64,000 nt of DNA from Gemmatimonadota bacterium (GTDB lineage: Bacteria; Gemmatimonadota; Gemmatimonadetes; Gemmatimonadales; Gemmatimonadaceae): contig JAJTGR010000069.1 in the NCBI GenBank assembly GCA_021299375.1, positions 37,199-101,198 of the forward strand, in the 5' to 3' direction. Every line of letters starts with the position of its first letter. The stretch's first letter is position 1. The notes below the pieces were generated by a model. The model ran no database searches. It was not told the origin of the DNA and saw only the letters and a program-made list of their open reading frames with translations. The position numbers and the translations under genes were made by a program. This document shows positions 20,977 to 29,824 of the stretch, one piece after another.

Positions 20977-21252
20977 ATGGACACCCTGGCGCGGCGTTAC
21001 ACCCTCATCGGCCCCGACGGCACACGCTACAGCAGCCCCACCAAGGGCACACTGGGCGGCTACCGCAAGGAACGGCGCTACGGGCGCCTCGACTGCAAGG
21101 CCGCCCGGCGCGCGCTGGCCACCGGGCGGGGCTACGAACAGCAGCGGGTCTTCTTTGCCGATGAAGCCACGGCGATCGCGGCCGGGTACCGCCCCTGCTC
21201 GGTATGCATGCCGGCCGAGTACGCGGCCTGGAAGGCACGGGGCGGGAAGTAG
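20977..21252 (+). CDS. Small protein related to the Ada metal-binding domain
   Basis: A 91-residue cytosolic protein. Its second half (RVFFADEATAIAAGYRPCSVCMP) matches the zinc-binding N-domain of Ada, which repairs methylphosphotriesters through a Cys4 zinc site. Only three cysteines are present: one in GRLDCKAARRA and two in RPCSVC. The position equivalent to the second cysteine of the CxxxC pair is Arg. Either another residue completes the site, or the protein binds metal or DNA without alkyl transfer. It starts 29 bp after the peptidase stop and converges with the DUF4399 gene, leaving two bases between stop codons. Confidence 0.75.
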   Translation: MDTLARRYTLIGPDGTRYSSPTKGTLGGYRKERRYGRLDCKAARRALATGRGYEQQRVFFADEATAIAAGYRPCSVCMPAEYAAWKARGGK

Positions 21253-21254
21253 CC

Positions 21255-21716
21255 CTACTTCACGATCACGGTGATCGTGTCGCGCTTCACCGTCGTCAAT
21301 GGCACGTGGTCGCCGGTGGCAAAGATCGCGATGATGCGATGCGGGCCCACCGAGAGCGAATCGATCACCCGCTCACTGGCGCCGTTGCCCATGTGAATGA
21401 CCACGGGCGGGGCCGGCAGCGGCAGGGAATCGGCCGGCGCGTCACCGTCGATCACGAGATGGTGATGCCCCTTGCCCGGCTCGGCGGTGCCGGTGGCGGC
21501 GATCACCTCCACGCCGGTGGCCTCGAGTCGCACGGTGAACGGCAGGGTCACGGTATCACCATCGGCCGGCGAGACGATGCGCACCGCGGCCTCGGTGGCC
21601 GGCGCCGCCTGCGCGGTTGCCGTGGCACTGTCGGCGGCGGGCGCCTTGTCGGAGGCGGTGCAGGCGGTCACGGTCAGGGCGACCGTGGCGGCGGCGACGA
21701 ACGGGGGCAGACGCAC
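21255..21716 (-). CDS. DUF4399 lipoprotein
   Basis: A 153-residue lipoprotein if translation begins at GTG 21716, which follows GTGAGAA and opens directly on a short lipoprotein signal (RLPPFVAAATVALTVTAC). A longer start at GTG 21764 is possible. After a Ser/Ala-rich linker, the DUF4399 domain shows GKGHHHLVIDGD, a Pro-rich PLPAPPVVIHMGNG and HRIIAIFATGDHVPL. The clustered histidines suggest metal binding, but the family has no established role. Confidence 0.85.
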   Translation of the reverse strand: MRLPPFVAAATVALTVTACTASDKAPAADSATATAQAAPATEAAVRIVSPADGDTVTLPFTVRLEATGVEVIAATGTAEPGKGHHHLVIDGDAPADSLPLPAPPVVIHMGNGASERVIDSLSVGPHRIIAIFATGDHVPLTTVKRDTITVIVK

Positions 21717-21878
21717 GGGCAGGTTCTCACTGCTGAGGGTGACGCGACCACGAGCCGACCTCACGCAGACGCCGGCGGAGCGAAGGGAAATCTAGAAGCC
21801 GGCGCGCCGGCGCGAAGTGTCCTGCTGGCGCATTCGCCCGCCGCACGGGACATTGGGACGACCCTCGTCACCGATCCC

Positions 21879-22742
21879 ATGTCCCTCGCGCTTCCCACTC
21901 CCCTCGTCGCCACCGACTGGCTGGCCGCGCACCTCGGCCACCCGCTGCTTCGGCTGATCGACGCCAGTTCGTACCTTGCCACCGCCGGCCGGAACGGACG
22001 TGCCGAATACGAAGCGGCGCACATCCCGGGGGCGGTCTTCGCCGATGTCGACAGCCTGAGCGACGAGCAGGCGCCGTTTCCCCACACGCTGCCGGCCCCT
22101 GCCGTGCTCGCGGCACGCCTGGGGGCACTGGGCGTGGGCAGCGAACAGGCGGTGGTGGTGTACGACGGTTCGGGGCAGAACTTCAGCGCGCCGCGCGTCT
22201 GGTGGATGCTGCGCACGCTGGGGCACGCGCGGGTGGCGGTGCTCGACGGCGGCTTCCCGAAGTGGCAGCGCGAAGGGCGGCCGGTGACCACCGAGGTGCC
22301 GGTGCCGGTACCGGCCACCTTCACGCCGCAGCTCGATGCGTCACGCTGGCGGGACCTGGCGGCCGTGCGGGCCAATCTCGAGGCGCGCCGCGAGCAGGTG
22401 GTGGATGCACGGTCGCCTGGGCGATTCGCGGCGCAGGAACCCGAGCCGCGGGCGGGCCTGCGCGGCGGGCACATTCCGGGCGCGCGCAACGTGCACTACG
22501 CCTCGCTGGTGGGTCCGGACGGGACGGTGCTGCCGCCCGATGCCCTGCGCCGGCGCTTCGAGGAGGCCGGCGTGGATCTCGCCGCGCCGCTCGTGGGCAG
22601 CTGCGGCAGCGGGCTCACGGCGTGTGCCGTGCTGCTGGCGGCGGAGGTGGCCGGGGCAACGCGGACCGCGCTGTACGATGGGAGCTGGACCGAGTGGGGA
22701 AGCCAGCCGGATACGCCGGTGGAGACAGGACCGGCAACGTAA
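21879..22742 (+). CDS. sseA: 3-mercaptopyruvate sulfurtransferase
   Basis: A 287-residue two-domain rhodanese-fold enzyme. The N-domain carries HIPGAVFADVD and VVVYDGSGQ. The C-domain carries VDARSPGRFAAQEPEPRAG, GHIPGARNVHY and the active loop GSCGSGLTAC with catalytic Cys242. The CGSG(V/L)TA loop is the signature that separates mercaptopyruvate sulfurtransferases from thiosulfate sulfurtransferases. It moves sulfur from 3-mercaptopyruvate to thiophilic acceptors in cysteine breakdown. No signal peptide is seen. ATG 21879 is the first in a sensible position; no strong ribosome-binding site is apparent. Confidence 0.92.
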   Translation: MSLALPTPLVATDWLAAHLGHPLLRLIDASSYLATAGRNGRAEYEAAHIPGAVFADVDSLSDEQAPFPHTLPAPAVLAARLGALGVGSEQAVVVYDGSGQNFSAPRVWWMLRTLGHARVAVLDGGFPKWQREGRPVTTEVPVPVPATFTPQLDASRWRDLAAVRANLEARREQVVDARSPGRFAAQEPEPRAGLRGGHIPGARNVHYASLVGPDGTVLPPDALRRRFEEAGVDLAAPLVGSCGSGLTACAVLLAAEVAGATRTALYDGSWTEWGSQPDTPVETGPAT

Positions 22743-22830
22743 CCTGCGTGGCCGGCCATTGGTCGCGTTCGCGTTCGCGTCACGGATGCCGGGGGCGCGG
22801 GCCGGACCGCCGCATCGGTCGACGTTGTGC

Positions 22831-23892
22831 ATGACGACATCGCGCATGCCGACGTCGCGCAGCTGGGTGCTGCGCCGGTTTGCCGACGTGCAGGCGGCGC
22901 TTGCGGCTCCGGAGCTCGTGCCGCCCGGCACACGCGCGCTGGCCGATCCGGCGCACCGCGACGTACAGCGGAGCGTGGTCAACCTGCTGCCCGTGTCGGT
23001 GGTGCGCGCGGCCATGCCGGCATTACGCGAGGAGGCGCAGCGACTGCTCGTGGCCTTGCCGGCGACGTCGGTTCGGGACTTCGTGGGCGACGTCGCCGTG
23101 CCGTGGAGCGAGGCCGTCACGTCACGCCTCCTGGGACTCGACCGGGCGACCCTCGCGAGCGCCCTGCCGCTGGCGCAGGGGGTCTTCGATGCCGCGTCGA
23201 TGTCGGATGACGGCGAGACGACCGAGGACGCCCGCCACGCGGCGGCGATGCTCGCGGCCCTGTTGGGTGGGCGCACATCGCCAGCCGTGGTGCAGACATT
23301 CGTGGCGCTGTCGCAGTCGCTGCCGGGTGTAGTGAGCGGCATGATGCTGGCGCTCCTTGAGCATCCGGCGCAGCTGGGGTGGTTGCGGGCGGCGTGTCGA
23401 CGGGACGCCGCCGACGCGCTGACGACCGACGCGCTGACCGCCGACGCGCTGACCGCCGACGCGCTGACCGCCGACGCGCTGACCGCGACGGCGCTGACCG
23501 TCGCCGCACACGAGCTGCTTCGCTACGCCACGCCCACCACCGCGGTGTATCGGCGAGCGCTGGCGCCGGTGCGCCTCGGCGGCTGCGACATCGCGGCGGG
23601 AGACCTCGTGGTGGTGCGCCTCGCCGAGGCCAACCGCGACGGCACCGCGTTTCCGGATCCGGACCGTCTCGACCTGTCGCGCGGCGCACCGGGGCACGTG
23701 GCCTTCGGTGCCGGCGTGCACCGGTGTAGCGGCGCGGTGATCGTACGGCTGCTGGTGGAGTGTATGCTGGAGGTGCTGGTGACCTGCGACGTGACGCTGG
23801 CCCCGCCGCCCGATGTCGGCGTGACGTGGAACGAGGGGCTGTCGCTGCGGACGCCGAAGGCGCTGCCGGTGTGCGCGAGCGACGCGCGCTGA
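22831..23892 (+). CDS. Cytochrome P450 with repeat insertion and no AGxxT motif
   Basis: A 353-residue P450, about 40-50 residues shorter than usual because the N-terminus begins almost at the first conserved strand (WVLRRFADVQAAL). The heme loop FGAGVHRCSG carries the Cys299 thiolate ligand, and the K-helix ExxR is in HELLRYATP. The I-helix lacks the oxygen-activating A-G-x-D/E-T; the corresponding segment reads TFVALSQSLPGVV. Between the J region and the K helix, six 15-bp units insert a run of (A/T)DALT pentapeptides. The fold and heme site look intact, but classic monooxygenation is doubtful; a peroxygenase-like or isomerase-like role is possible. ATG 22846 is an alternative start. Its stop is one base from that of the convergent kinase gene. 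Confidence 0.85.
   Translation: MTTSRMPTSRSWVLRRFADVQAALAAPELVPPGTRALADPAHRDVQRSVVNLLPVSVVRAAMPALREEAQRLLVALPATSVRDFVGDVAVPWSEAVTSRLLGLDRATLASALPLAQGVFDAASMSDDGETTEDARHAAAMLAALLGGRTSPAVVQTFVALSQSLPGVVSGMMLALLEHPAQLGWLRAACRRDAADALTTDALTADALTADALTADALTATALTVAAHELLRYATPTTAVYRRALAPVRLGGCDIAAGDLVVVRLAEANRDGTAFPDPDRLDLSRGAPGHVAFGAGVHRCSGAVIVRLLVECMLEVLVTCDVTLAPPPDVGVTWNEGLSLRTPKALPVCASDAR
23410..23499 (+). repeat. 15-bp coding tandem repeat, six units
   Basis: Six units of GCC GAC GCG CTG ACC with minor variants (first unit ends ACG, second starts ACC, sixth reads GCG ACG GCG CTG ACC). They lie inside the P450 gene just before the K-helix. The unit keeps the frame. Confidence 0.95.
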
Positions 23893-23893
23893 A

Positions 23894-25543
23894 TCACTCG
23901 CGCCGCGCTTCGAGGCGCACGACGCGCTCGGCCAGCGCCGAGACCTCGGCGGCGAGCGTGGTCAGCGTAGGGGCTTCGCTGGTTGGGACGGCGGGTGCGA
24001 CGGTGGGCGGTACCGCGCCACCATACGGCGGCGATGCCGGTGGTCCCGCCCGCGTCGGCGGCGCGGGCTCCCCCCGCCGTCTGCTCGCCAGCGAGAGCAA
24101 CGCCCGCCCCGCGCGCCCCAGCCACACGGTGCTGAAGCACTGCTCCACGAACGGCCTGCGGAAGGGACTGCTCACCAGCACCGTGACCACAAGGGCGACA
24201 ACCAGCAGGGCGGCGAAGAAGAGCAGCACCGTCGCGCGGTCTTCGATGTTCGCGTCGCCGTCCTTGATACGCCCTTGCAGCAGTTGCACGATCGTGACGA
24301 CCTGCCACACCAGCAGGCCACTGGCCAGCGCGACCCGCAGGCGGCGACGCTTGACCAGCACCGGATCGAGTCGTCGCATGGCACGCACGCCATCCCGCTC
24401 GGCCTGCACCAGCAACAGGAGCCGCTGCAGCTCAGGCACGGTGAACCCGGCGCGACACAGGCGGCGAACCTCCTGCGCCGTGCTCAGGAGTCGCACCCAC
24501 ATCATGGCCAGCGCGATGAGCCCGAAGGAAAAGACGCTGGCGTTGCCGTATCCCACGAGGCGGTCATTGCCGTAGGCCAGCAAGCCGAGCGCGACCATCG
24601 CGCGCGTCAGCACCGCGGTCAGGTCGGGCACGAGCAGTCGCACCGCGACCGGAACCTCGGGGGTCGCGAGTTGCGTGGCGTCGAGGGCCTCGACCAGCGC
24701 TTCCGCCGTGCGGAACCGGTCGGTGGGTTCCTTGGCGCAACCGCGGTCGATGACCGCCCCGAGCGCCGGCGGCAGATCGGGACGCACCGACGCCACCGAC
24801 GGGACCGGCTCGGTGAGCTACCGTACGAGGATGCGCTGCGTCGAGTCCCCGTCCATCGCGATCCGTCCGGTCAGGGCGAACCACGCGACCAGCCCGAGCG
24901 AGTAGAGGTCGGCGCGTCCATCGAGCGGTTCGCCCGTGGCCTGCTCGGGGCTCATGTACTCGGGCGTCCCGACGACTTCCCCCACCCGGGTGAGCCCGCG
25001 GGCCTCACTGACCGGCGTGATCGCGCGGGCAATGCCGAAGTCCATCACCAGCGCGCGGCCCGTTGCCCGCTCGATCATGATGTTGTCCGGCTTGATGTCG
25101 CGGTGCACCACACCGCGACCGTGCGCATAGGCAAGCGCGTAGGCGACGTCCTGCAGCAACCGCACCAGCTCCCGCTGCGGCAGCGGCCCTTCGCGCGCCA
25201 CGCGCGCCGCGAGCGATTCGCCCTCCACGAAGCCCATCGCGAACGCGAGCACGTCCTCGCCCTCTTCGACGGCGAACACGGGAACGATATTCGGGTGTGA
25301 GAAGCCGGCGGCGAGGCGGGTCTCGCGCAGGAACCGCTCGCGCAGATCGGGCACCGCCGCGAACTCCGGCGGCAGGACCTTGAGCGCGACCGGGCGGTCC
25401 AGCCGCATGTCATGAGCGAGATACACCGTGCCCATGCCCCCACGTCCGAGGACGCGGTCGAGGCGATAGCGGTGCGCCAACGTTCGGGTGAGGGCGGCGA
25501 CGTCGCTCAGGGAGGACCGTCCGGGGAGAGGGTGGGGAAGCAA
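23894..25543 (-). pseudogene. Membrane Ser/Thr protein kinase gene split by an amber codon
   Basis: The upstream part (25543-24818) encodes a Hanks-type kinase: GRGGMGTVY glycine loop, VALKVLP lysine, HRDIKPDN catalytic loop, DFGIA, GTPEYMSPEQA. It ends TQRILVR followed by TAG at 24818-24820. The same frame resumes directly with LTEPVPSVASVRPDLPP, the usual kinase C-lobe continuation, where homologues typically have Gln (CAG) at the stop position. The remaining frame (to 23894) completes the C-lobe (DRFRTAEALVEAL) and adds about four membrane segments and a coiled-coil-like end. Without suppression the product lacks helices G-I and the membrane part. No ATG fits the N-terminus; TTG 25543 or a nearby CTG/TTG may serve, which may be further decay. 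A GTG at 24796 could restart the tail alone. Confidence 0.85.
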
Positions 25544-25646
25544 AGGGAACGCGTGGCCCCGCCATCCGCCACCCTCGTGTCATCGGGCGCCGGGGTTTGG
25601 TGCAGCGACCGACCCCCTCATGGGCAGGGCGCGGACGCCGTCGGGG

Positions 25647-25918
25647 CACGGGAACATCGCCGTGCAGGACGTCCTCGCACGTCCCCAGCGAGGCGTACAA
25701 CGCAAGGGCCGGATCGTCACCGTGATCCGCCCGCACGACGATCACCCAGGCACCACGCGTGGATGAGCGCGGTGGCGATCCCCTGACGTCAGTGCGCGAC
25801 ATCGCCCGCGAGGTCGTACATGGAGAAGTCGCTGCGCGCCTGTTCGAGCTTGCGCGGCGCATGGGCCGCGAGGGCGCCGACCGCGGCGCCGTCGACGAGG
25901 GTGACCAGCGCGACGGTG
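25647..25918 (-). pseudogene. AAC(3)-I-type acetyltransferase pseudogene
   Basis: On the minus strand, one frame reads [22 protein letters not shown] then [12 protein letters not shown], followed by TGA at 25789-25791. The same frame continues RQGIATALI, the GNAT acetyl-CoA loop. After about ten missing residues the homology moves to another frame: [25 protein letters not shown] and [10 protein letters not shown]. This order matches the C-terminal two thirds of gentamicin 3-N-acetyltransferase (AAC(3)-I) family proteins. The N-terminal third is absent. A nonsense codon, a deletion with frame change and the missing 5' end make it non-functional. Confidence 0.8.
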
Positions 25919-26012
25919 GATGACCATGAATGGCCTATGGATCGCCAAGGATGGCCTGGGAATTCCCGAGGACGGGTATTGACACGGCCCCGGCGTAAGT
26001 GAACTCGCAGGC
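25919..26012. other. Short intergenic region with a consensus -35 hexamer
   Basis: TTGACA at 25979-25984 is a perfect -35 match oriented towards the ankyrin gene at 26013. No good -10 hexamer lies 16-18 nt downstream (AACTCG at the 17-nt position), so a promoter here is only suggestive. Confidence 0.3.
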
Positions 26013-27440
26013 ATGCCCAACACCGTCTCGGCCTCCGGAGAGGCCCTACCCCTCGCCGCGCTGCGCTTCCTGCAGGCGGTGCGCGACGATGACACCACGG
26101 CCGCGCTGGCACTGCTGACGGCGCACACGGACATCACGGGCCTGAGCATTCGCACCGCGGCGGCCGCGGGCGACCTGGCGGCAGTGCACCGGCACCTGGC
26201 GGCCAACCCCGACTGCGCCGGGCAGACCATACCGCCCGATCATGCGCCACCGCTGGTGTATGCCGTGCTGACCGACATCAAGCAGGCCCGCGGGGTGAGC
26301 AGCGACGAGCACGTGGCGCTGGTGCGTGCGCTGCTCGACGCCGGCGCCGATGCCAACACCAGCGTCGCACTCCCCGATACCGCCGGACGCATTCCGGTAC
26401 TGTACTTCCCGAGTGTGGCGGGGAACGTGCCGGTGGCGCGGCTGCTGCTCGAACGCGGCGCAGCGCCGACCGATGGAGAGAGCGTGTACCACGCCGCGCA
26501 GCACGACCGTCGGGACGTGCTGGCCCTGCTGCAGGCGTTCGGTGCCGACCTGAGTCGCGGCCCGGCGGGCACCGGGAGTTCGCCACTGTACTTTCTGGCG
26601 TCGCAGCGGGTGTCGAACCCGGTGAGCGCGTCGGCCGTGCGCGGGATGGAATGGCTGCTGGAGCACGGCGCCGACCCCACCGTGCCGCTCACCACCATCG
26701 GCGACGGGCAGCTTCCCTCGCAGCTCGGCGAGACGCCGCTGCACCGGGCCGTGGTGTCGGGGCATGGGGCCGCGGTGCTCAGCATGCTCGTGCAACACGG
26801 CGCCGCGTTCGATGCCACCCGCAGCGACGGGGCCACGCCGTTTGTGCTGGCGCTGCGCAGCGGGAACGTGGACGCTCAGCGCTGGCTGGCGGAAGCCGGG
26901 GCGGACACCACGCGCCCCACCGCGACCGACCGACTGCTGGGCGCGTGCCTGACGGCCGACGACCTGGCGGCACGGGACCTCGTCGCCGCGCAACCACAGC
27001 TGATGGCGCACCTGGGCGACGATGCCGCCCGCGCGATCTTCGTCGCGATGCTCGACGAGCGCCACGAGGCGCTCCAGCTCATGCTGTCGCTTGGCTGGCC
27101 ACTTGGGTGCGAGAGTGCGTGGGGCGGCACGCCGCTCCATTGGGCCGCCTGGAACGGGCAGGCTGCACTGGTTGGACAGCTGCTCGACGCCGGCGCCCCC
27201 GTTAATCGGCGGGACTCGCGTTATGGCAGCTCACCGATCGCGTGGGCGGCGCACGGGTCGCGTTTCAGTGCCCGCGAGAAGGGTGCCGAGGCTGACCGGG
27301 ACTCTCGGGCACTCGTGACGCAGCTGCTCGACGCCGGAGCCACACGCGAGGAAGCGATCAACCGGTGGGGAGAGCCGCCGGAGGCGATGGGGAGCGAGGC
27401 GGTGGTGGCGGTGCTGCGGGAGCGGGGGTGGGCGGGGTAG
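26013..27440 (+). CDS. Cytosolic ankyrin-repeat protein
   Basis: A 475-residue protein with no signal peptide. Ankyrin units are spread along it: VRALLDAGADANT (about 105), ARLLLERGAAPTDGESVYHAA (about 150), TPLHRAVVSGHGAAVLSMLVQHGAAFDATRSDGATPFVLAL (about 245-290), TPLHWAAWNGQAALVGQLLDAGAPVNRRD (about 370-400) and a final VTQLLDAGATREEA. Repeats in the middle are degenerate. It probably mediates a protein contact in the cytoplasm; the partner is unknown. It differs from the exported ankyrin protein near 0.3 kb in lacking a signal and in repeat spacing. ATG 26013 is the first plausible start after the dead acetyltransferase. Confidence 0.85.
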   Translation: MPNTVSASGEALPLAALRFLQAVRDDDTTAALALLTAHTDITGLSIRTAAAAGDLAAVHRHLAANPDCAGQTIPPDHAPPLVYAVLTDIKQARGVSSDEHVALVRALLDAGADANTSVALPDTAGRIPVLYFPSVAGNVPVARLLLERGAAPTDGESVYHAAQHDRRDVLALLQAFGADLSRGPAGTGSSPLYFLASQRVSNPVSASAVRGMEWLLEHGADPTVPLTTIGDGQLPSQLGETPLHRAVVSGHGAAVLSMLVQHGAAFDATRSDGATPFVLALRSGNVDAQRWLAEAGADTTRPTATDRLLGACLTADDLAARDLVAAQPQLMAHLGDDAARAIFVAMLDERHEALQLMLSLGWPLGCESAWGGTPLHWAAWNGQAALVGQLLDAGAPVNRRDSRYGSSPIAWAAHGSRFSAREKGAEADRDSRALVTQLLDAGATREEAINRWGEPPEAMGSEAVVAVLRERGWAG

Positions 27441-27530
27441 CACACGGTGTCGCCAGTCGCGCTTCCGCGATGGGCGCCGCGCGCGGGCGAGCTTGGCGCC
27501 TGACTCCCCGCGCGCCCCCGTGTCGCGTGC

Positions 27531-27536
27531 TATCCT
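27531..27536 (+). promoter_or_regulatory. TANNNT box (TATCCT) just before the TonB receptor start
   Basis: TATCCT is followed by TGGGC and then GTG 27542; ATG 27548 is in the same frame two codons later. The spacing favours a leaderless start at the GTG. Confidence 0.45.
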
Positions 27537-27541
27537 TGGGC

Positions 27542-29794
27542 GTGTCGATGCCTCGCCGCCTCCGTGCCGCCCTGGTCGCGTTGGCGACGCTGCCCGGCAC
27601 CGCACCGGCACAGGACGCGGTGCGTGGCGTGATCGTGGACGAGCACGGCGCGCCCGTGGCGGGTGCCGAGGTGCGCGATGCTGCCGGCCGGCGCGTGGTG
27701 AGTTCGGCGGGCGGGGCGTTTGCGGCGCTCGCGGCCGGGCGGATCGCCGTGCGGCGACTCGGGTTTACCCCCCTCGACACCGTGCTGGGGGCGGGCACCG
27801 GGTATCGGCTCGTGCTCCAGCCGTCGGCGCCGATGCTGGCGCGCCTCGTCATTCATCCGGGATTTGCCGGATCCGGCCCGAGCGTGCAGGCCCCCACGGT
27901 CACGCTGAGCCGCCGCGACCTTGAGCGCCTGCCACAGCCGGGTGAGGATCTGTTCCGCGCGCTGGCCCGAATGCCGGGGGTGGCCGCGGGTGAGGTGAGC
28001 GCCCGACTCCGGGTGCGCGGCGGAGCCGCCGATGAGTTGCTGTACCAGTTCGACGGCGCGGAGCTACCTGATCCCTTTCATCTGCCGGACCTGGACGCCG
28101 CGCTGTCGATGATCGACCTGCGCCTCGTAGGCGGCGTGGACCTGCACGCCGGCACGCTGCCGCTGGAACTGGGCCAGCGCAGTGCCGGCGCGCTGGTGTT
28201 TCCCCTCCCCGCCTTCGATGGGACACCAAGCACGACCAGCGCGGCGCTTTCCCTGACCGGTGTGCGCGTCGCGCAGCACCTGCGCCTCGGGGCGCGCACC
28301 GACGCCGACATGATCGTGCGCCGAGGGTATCTCGACCTCGTGCTCAATGCGCTCGGGGAGTCGGACGGACTCACGCCCCGCTACGGCGATGCGTATGCGC
28401 GCGTACGGTGGTACGGCGCGCGCGACCGCATGAGCGCGCACCTGCTGCATGGCGACGACTACCTGCGTTACGCGCAGGACGACGACCTGCAGAGTACCGC
28501 CCGCTACCGCACGGCCGTGGGCTGGCTCACCACCGAGCACGAGCGGGGCGCGTGGAACGTGACCGGCACGTTGTCGCTCACCCGGCGCGCCAGCCGGCGC
28601 GACGTCACCGACGAGCCCCGGTCGGCTGCCAGAGGCCGTTTCCTCGATGACCGGCGGGCACACACGATCGGGGTGCGTGTGGACACCCGACGGGCGCTGG
28701 GCTCGCGGCACGTCCTTCGCATCGGCGGCGAATGGCGACCGGCCGAGAGCCGCTTCGACCTGCTGCGGCTGCGCGACACGCTGACCGTGGTGCGAGGGGC
28801 GCTCCAGCGGCGCACCGATACGACGCGCCTGCTGGACGCGCTGGAGACGCACCGGTCGGGTGGGTGGGTGGGTGTGCGGAGCGCACTGCCGCACCGCCTT
28901 ACCCAGGAGGTCGGCGCGCGTTTCGATGCAACGCGCTGGACCGGTGAGGCGCTGCTCGCACCGCGCGCGGCCTGGCTGCTGCCATTGCGCGGCGCGACCA
29001 CCCTGCGGGTCGGCGTCGGCGTCACGACGCAGGCAACGCTCCCCGAGGAGCGGCCCCTCGCCGACGGCGACACCACCACGTACCGGGCCACACAAGCGCT
29101 GCAGCGCGCCATTGGGGTGGGGGGCACCGGTCCGCAGCTGCGCTGGCGCGCCGATGTGTACTGGCGTAGCACACGGCATGAACGTCCGCAGTGGGTGAAC
29201 GCGCGCAACGGCGCCATCATTGCGCCCGAGCTGTTCGACGATCGCATCCGGCTCGAGGCGTCGCGTGGTGATGCCAGCGGCGTCGAGCTGTCGCTGCGCG
29301 ACGACGGCCGCTCGGTGTGGACGTGGTCCACCAGCTGGACCGTCGCCCGTTCGCGCGTATGGGCCGGCGGCCGCTGGGTAGCGCGCCCCTGGGACCGCCG
29401 ACAAACGCTGGCGGTCGATGTCGGTCGTGCGGTGGGCGCATGGCGGTTCGCCGGGGGATGGGTGTACCACAGTGGTGATCCGACCTCGAGCAGCGTGGTC
29501 CTGCGCACCTCCACACCAACGGGCACACTGACGCGCACCATGTACCCGTACCCATTCGATCTCCGCCTGCCGGCGTACCATCGCCTCGATGTCCGCGTGG
29601 AGCGCGGCTGGCAGCGCGGTAGCAGCACGGGCCGGGTGTTCGTGGACGTGCTGAACGCGTACGCGCGTCGTAATGTGCGGCGCATGTCCACCAGCATTCA
29701 GCGCAACGCCAGTGGCCAGGAAACGCGGGTCGTGCGTCGCGAGACCGGCCTGCCGTTCCTCCCCTCGGTGGGCATCACGCTGGACTGGCGATGA
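27542..29794 (+). CDS. TonB-dependent receptor with carboxypeptidase-like N-domain
   Basis: A 750-residue outer-membrane receptor if begun at GTG 27542 (748 from ATG 27548). It has a signal peptide (PRRLRAALVALATLPGTAPA), a carboxypeptidase-regulatory-like beta sandwich (about 25-95: VRGVIVDEHGAPVAGAEVRDAAGRR), a plug domain (about 120-230: EDLFRALARMPGVAAGEVSARLRVRGG, then LLYQFDGAELPDPFHL) and a beta barrel to the end, closing with PFLPSVGITLDWR. No clear TonB box is visible. The family imports bulky nutrients using proton-motive force relayed by TonB. It sits 30 bp upstream of a cyanophycinase-like lipoprotein gene, so its substrate may be a peptide or polymer fragment; this is inference. 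Confidence 0.87.
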   Translation: MSMPRRLRAALVALATLPGTAPAQDAVRGVIVDEHGAPVAGAEVRDAAGRRVVSSAGGAFAALAAGRIAVRRLGFTPLDTVLGAGTGYRLVLQPSAPMLARLVIHPGFAGSGPSVQAPTVTLSRRDLERLPQPGEDLFRALARMPGVAAGEVSARLRVRGGAADELLYQFDGAELPDPFHLPDLDAALSMIDLRLVGGVDLHAGTLPLELGQRSAGALVFPLPAFDGTPSTTSAALSLTGVRVAQHLRLGARTDADMIVRRGYLDLVLNALGESDGLTPRYGDAYARVRWYGARDRMSAHLLHGDDYLRYAQDDDLQSTARYRTAVGWLTTEHERGAWNVTGTLSLTRRASRRDVTDEPRSAARGRFLDDRRAHTIGVRVDTRRALGSRHVLRIGGEWRPAESRFDLLRLRDTLTVVRGALQRRTDTTRLLDALETHRSGGWVGVRSALPHRLTQEVGARFDATRWTGEALLAPRAAWLLPLRGATTLRVGVGVTTQATLPEERPLADGDTTTYRATQALQRAIGVGGTGPQLRWRADVYWRSTRHERPQWVNARNGAIIAPELFDDRIRLEASRGDASGVELSLRDDGRSVWTWSTSWTVARSRVWAGGRWVARPWDRRQTLAVDVGRAVGAWRFAGGWVYHSGDPTSSSVVLRTSTPTGTLTRTMYPYPFDLRLPAYHRLDVRVERGWQRGSSTGRVFVDVLNAYARRNVRRMSTSIQRNASGQETRVVRRETGLPFLPSVGITLDWR

Positions 29795-29824
29795 ACCTCT
29801 CTCCCTGCAGTGTGAAGACACGCG

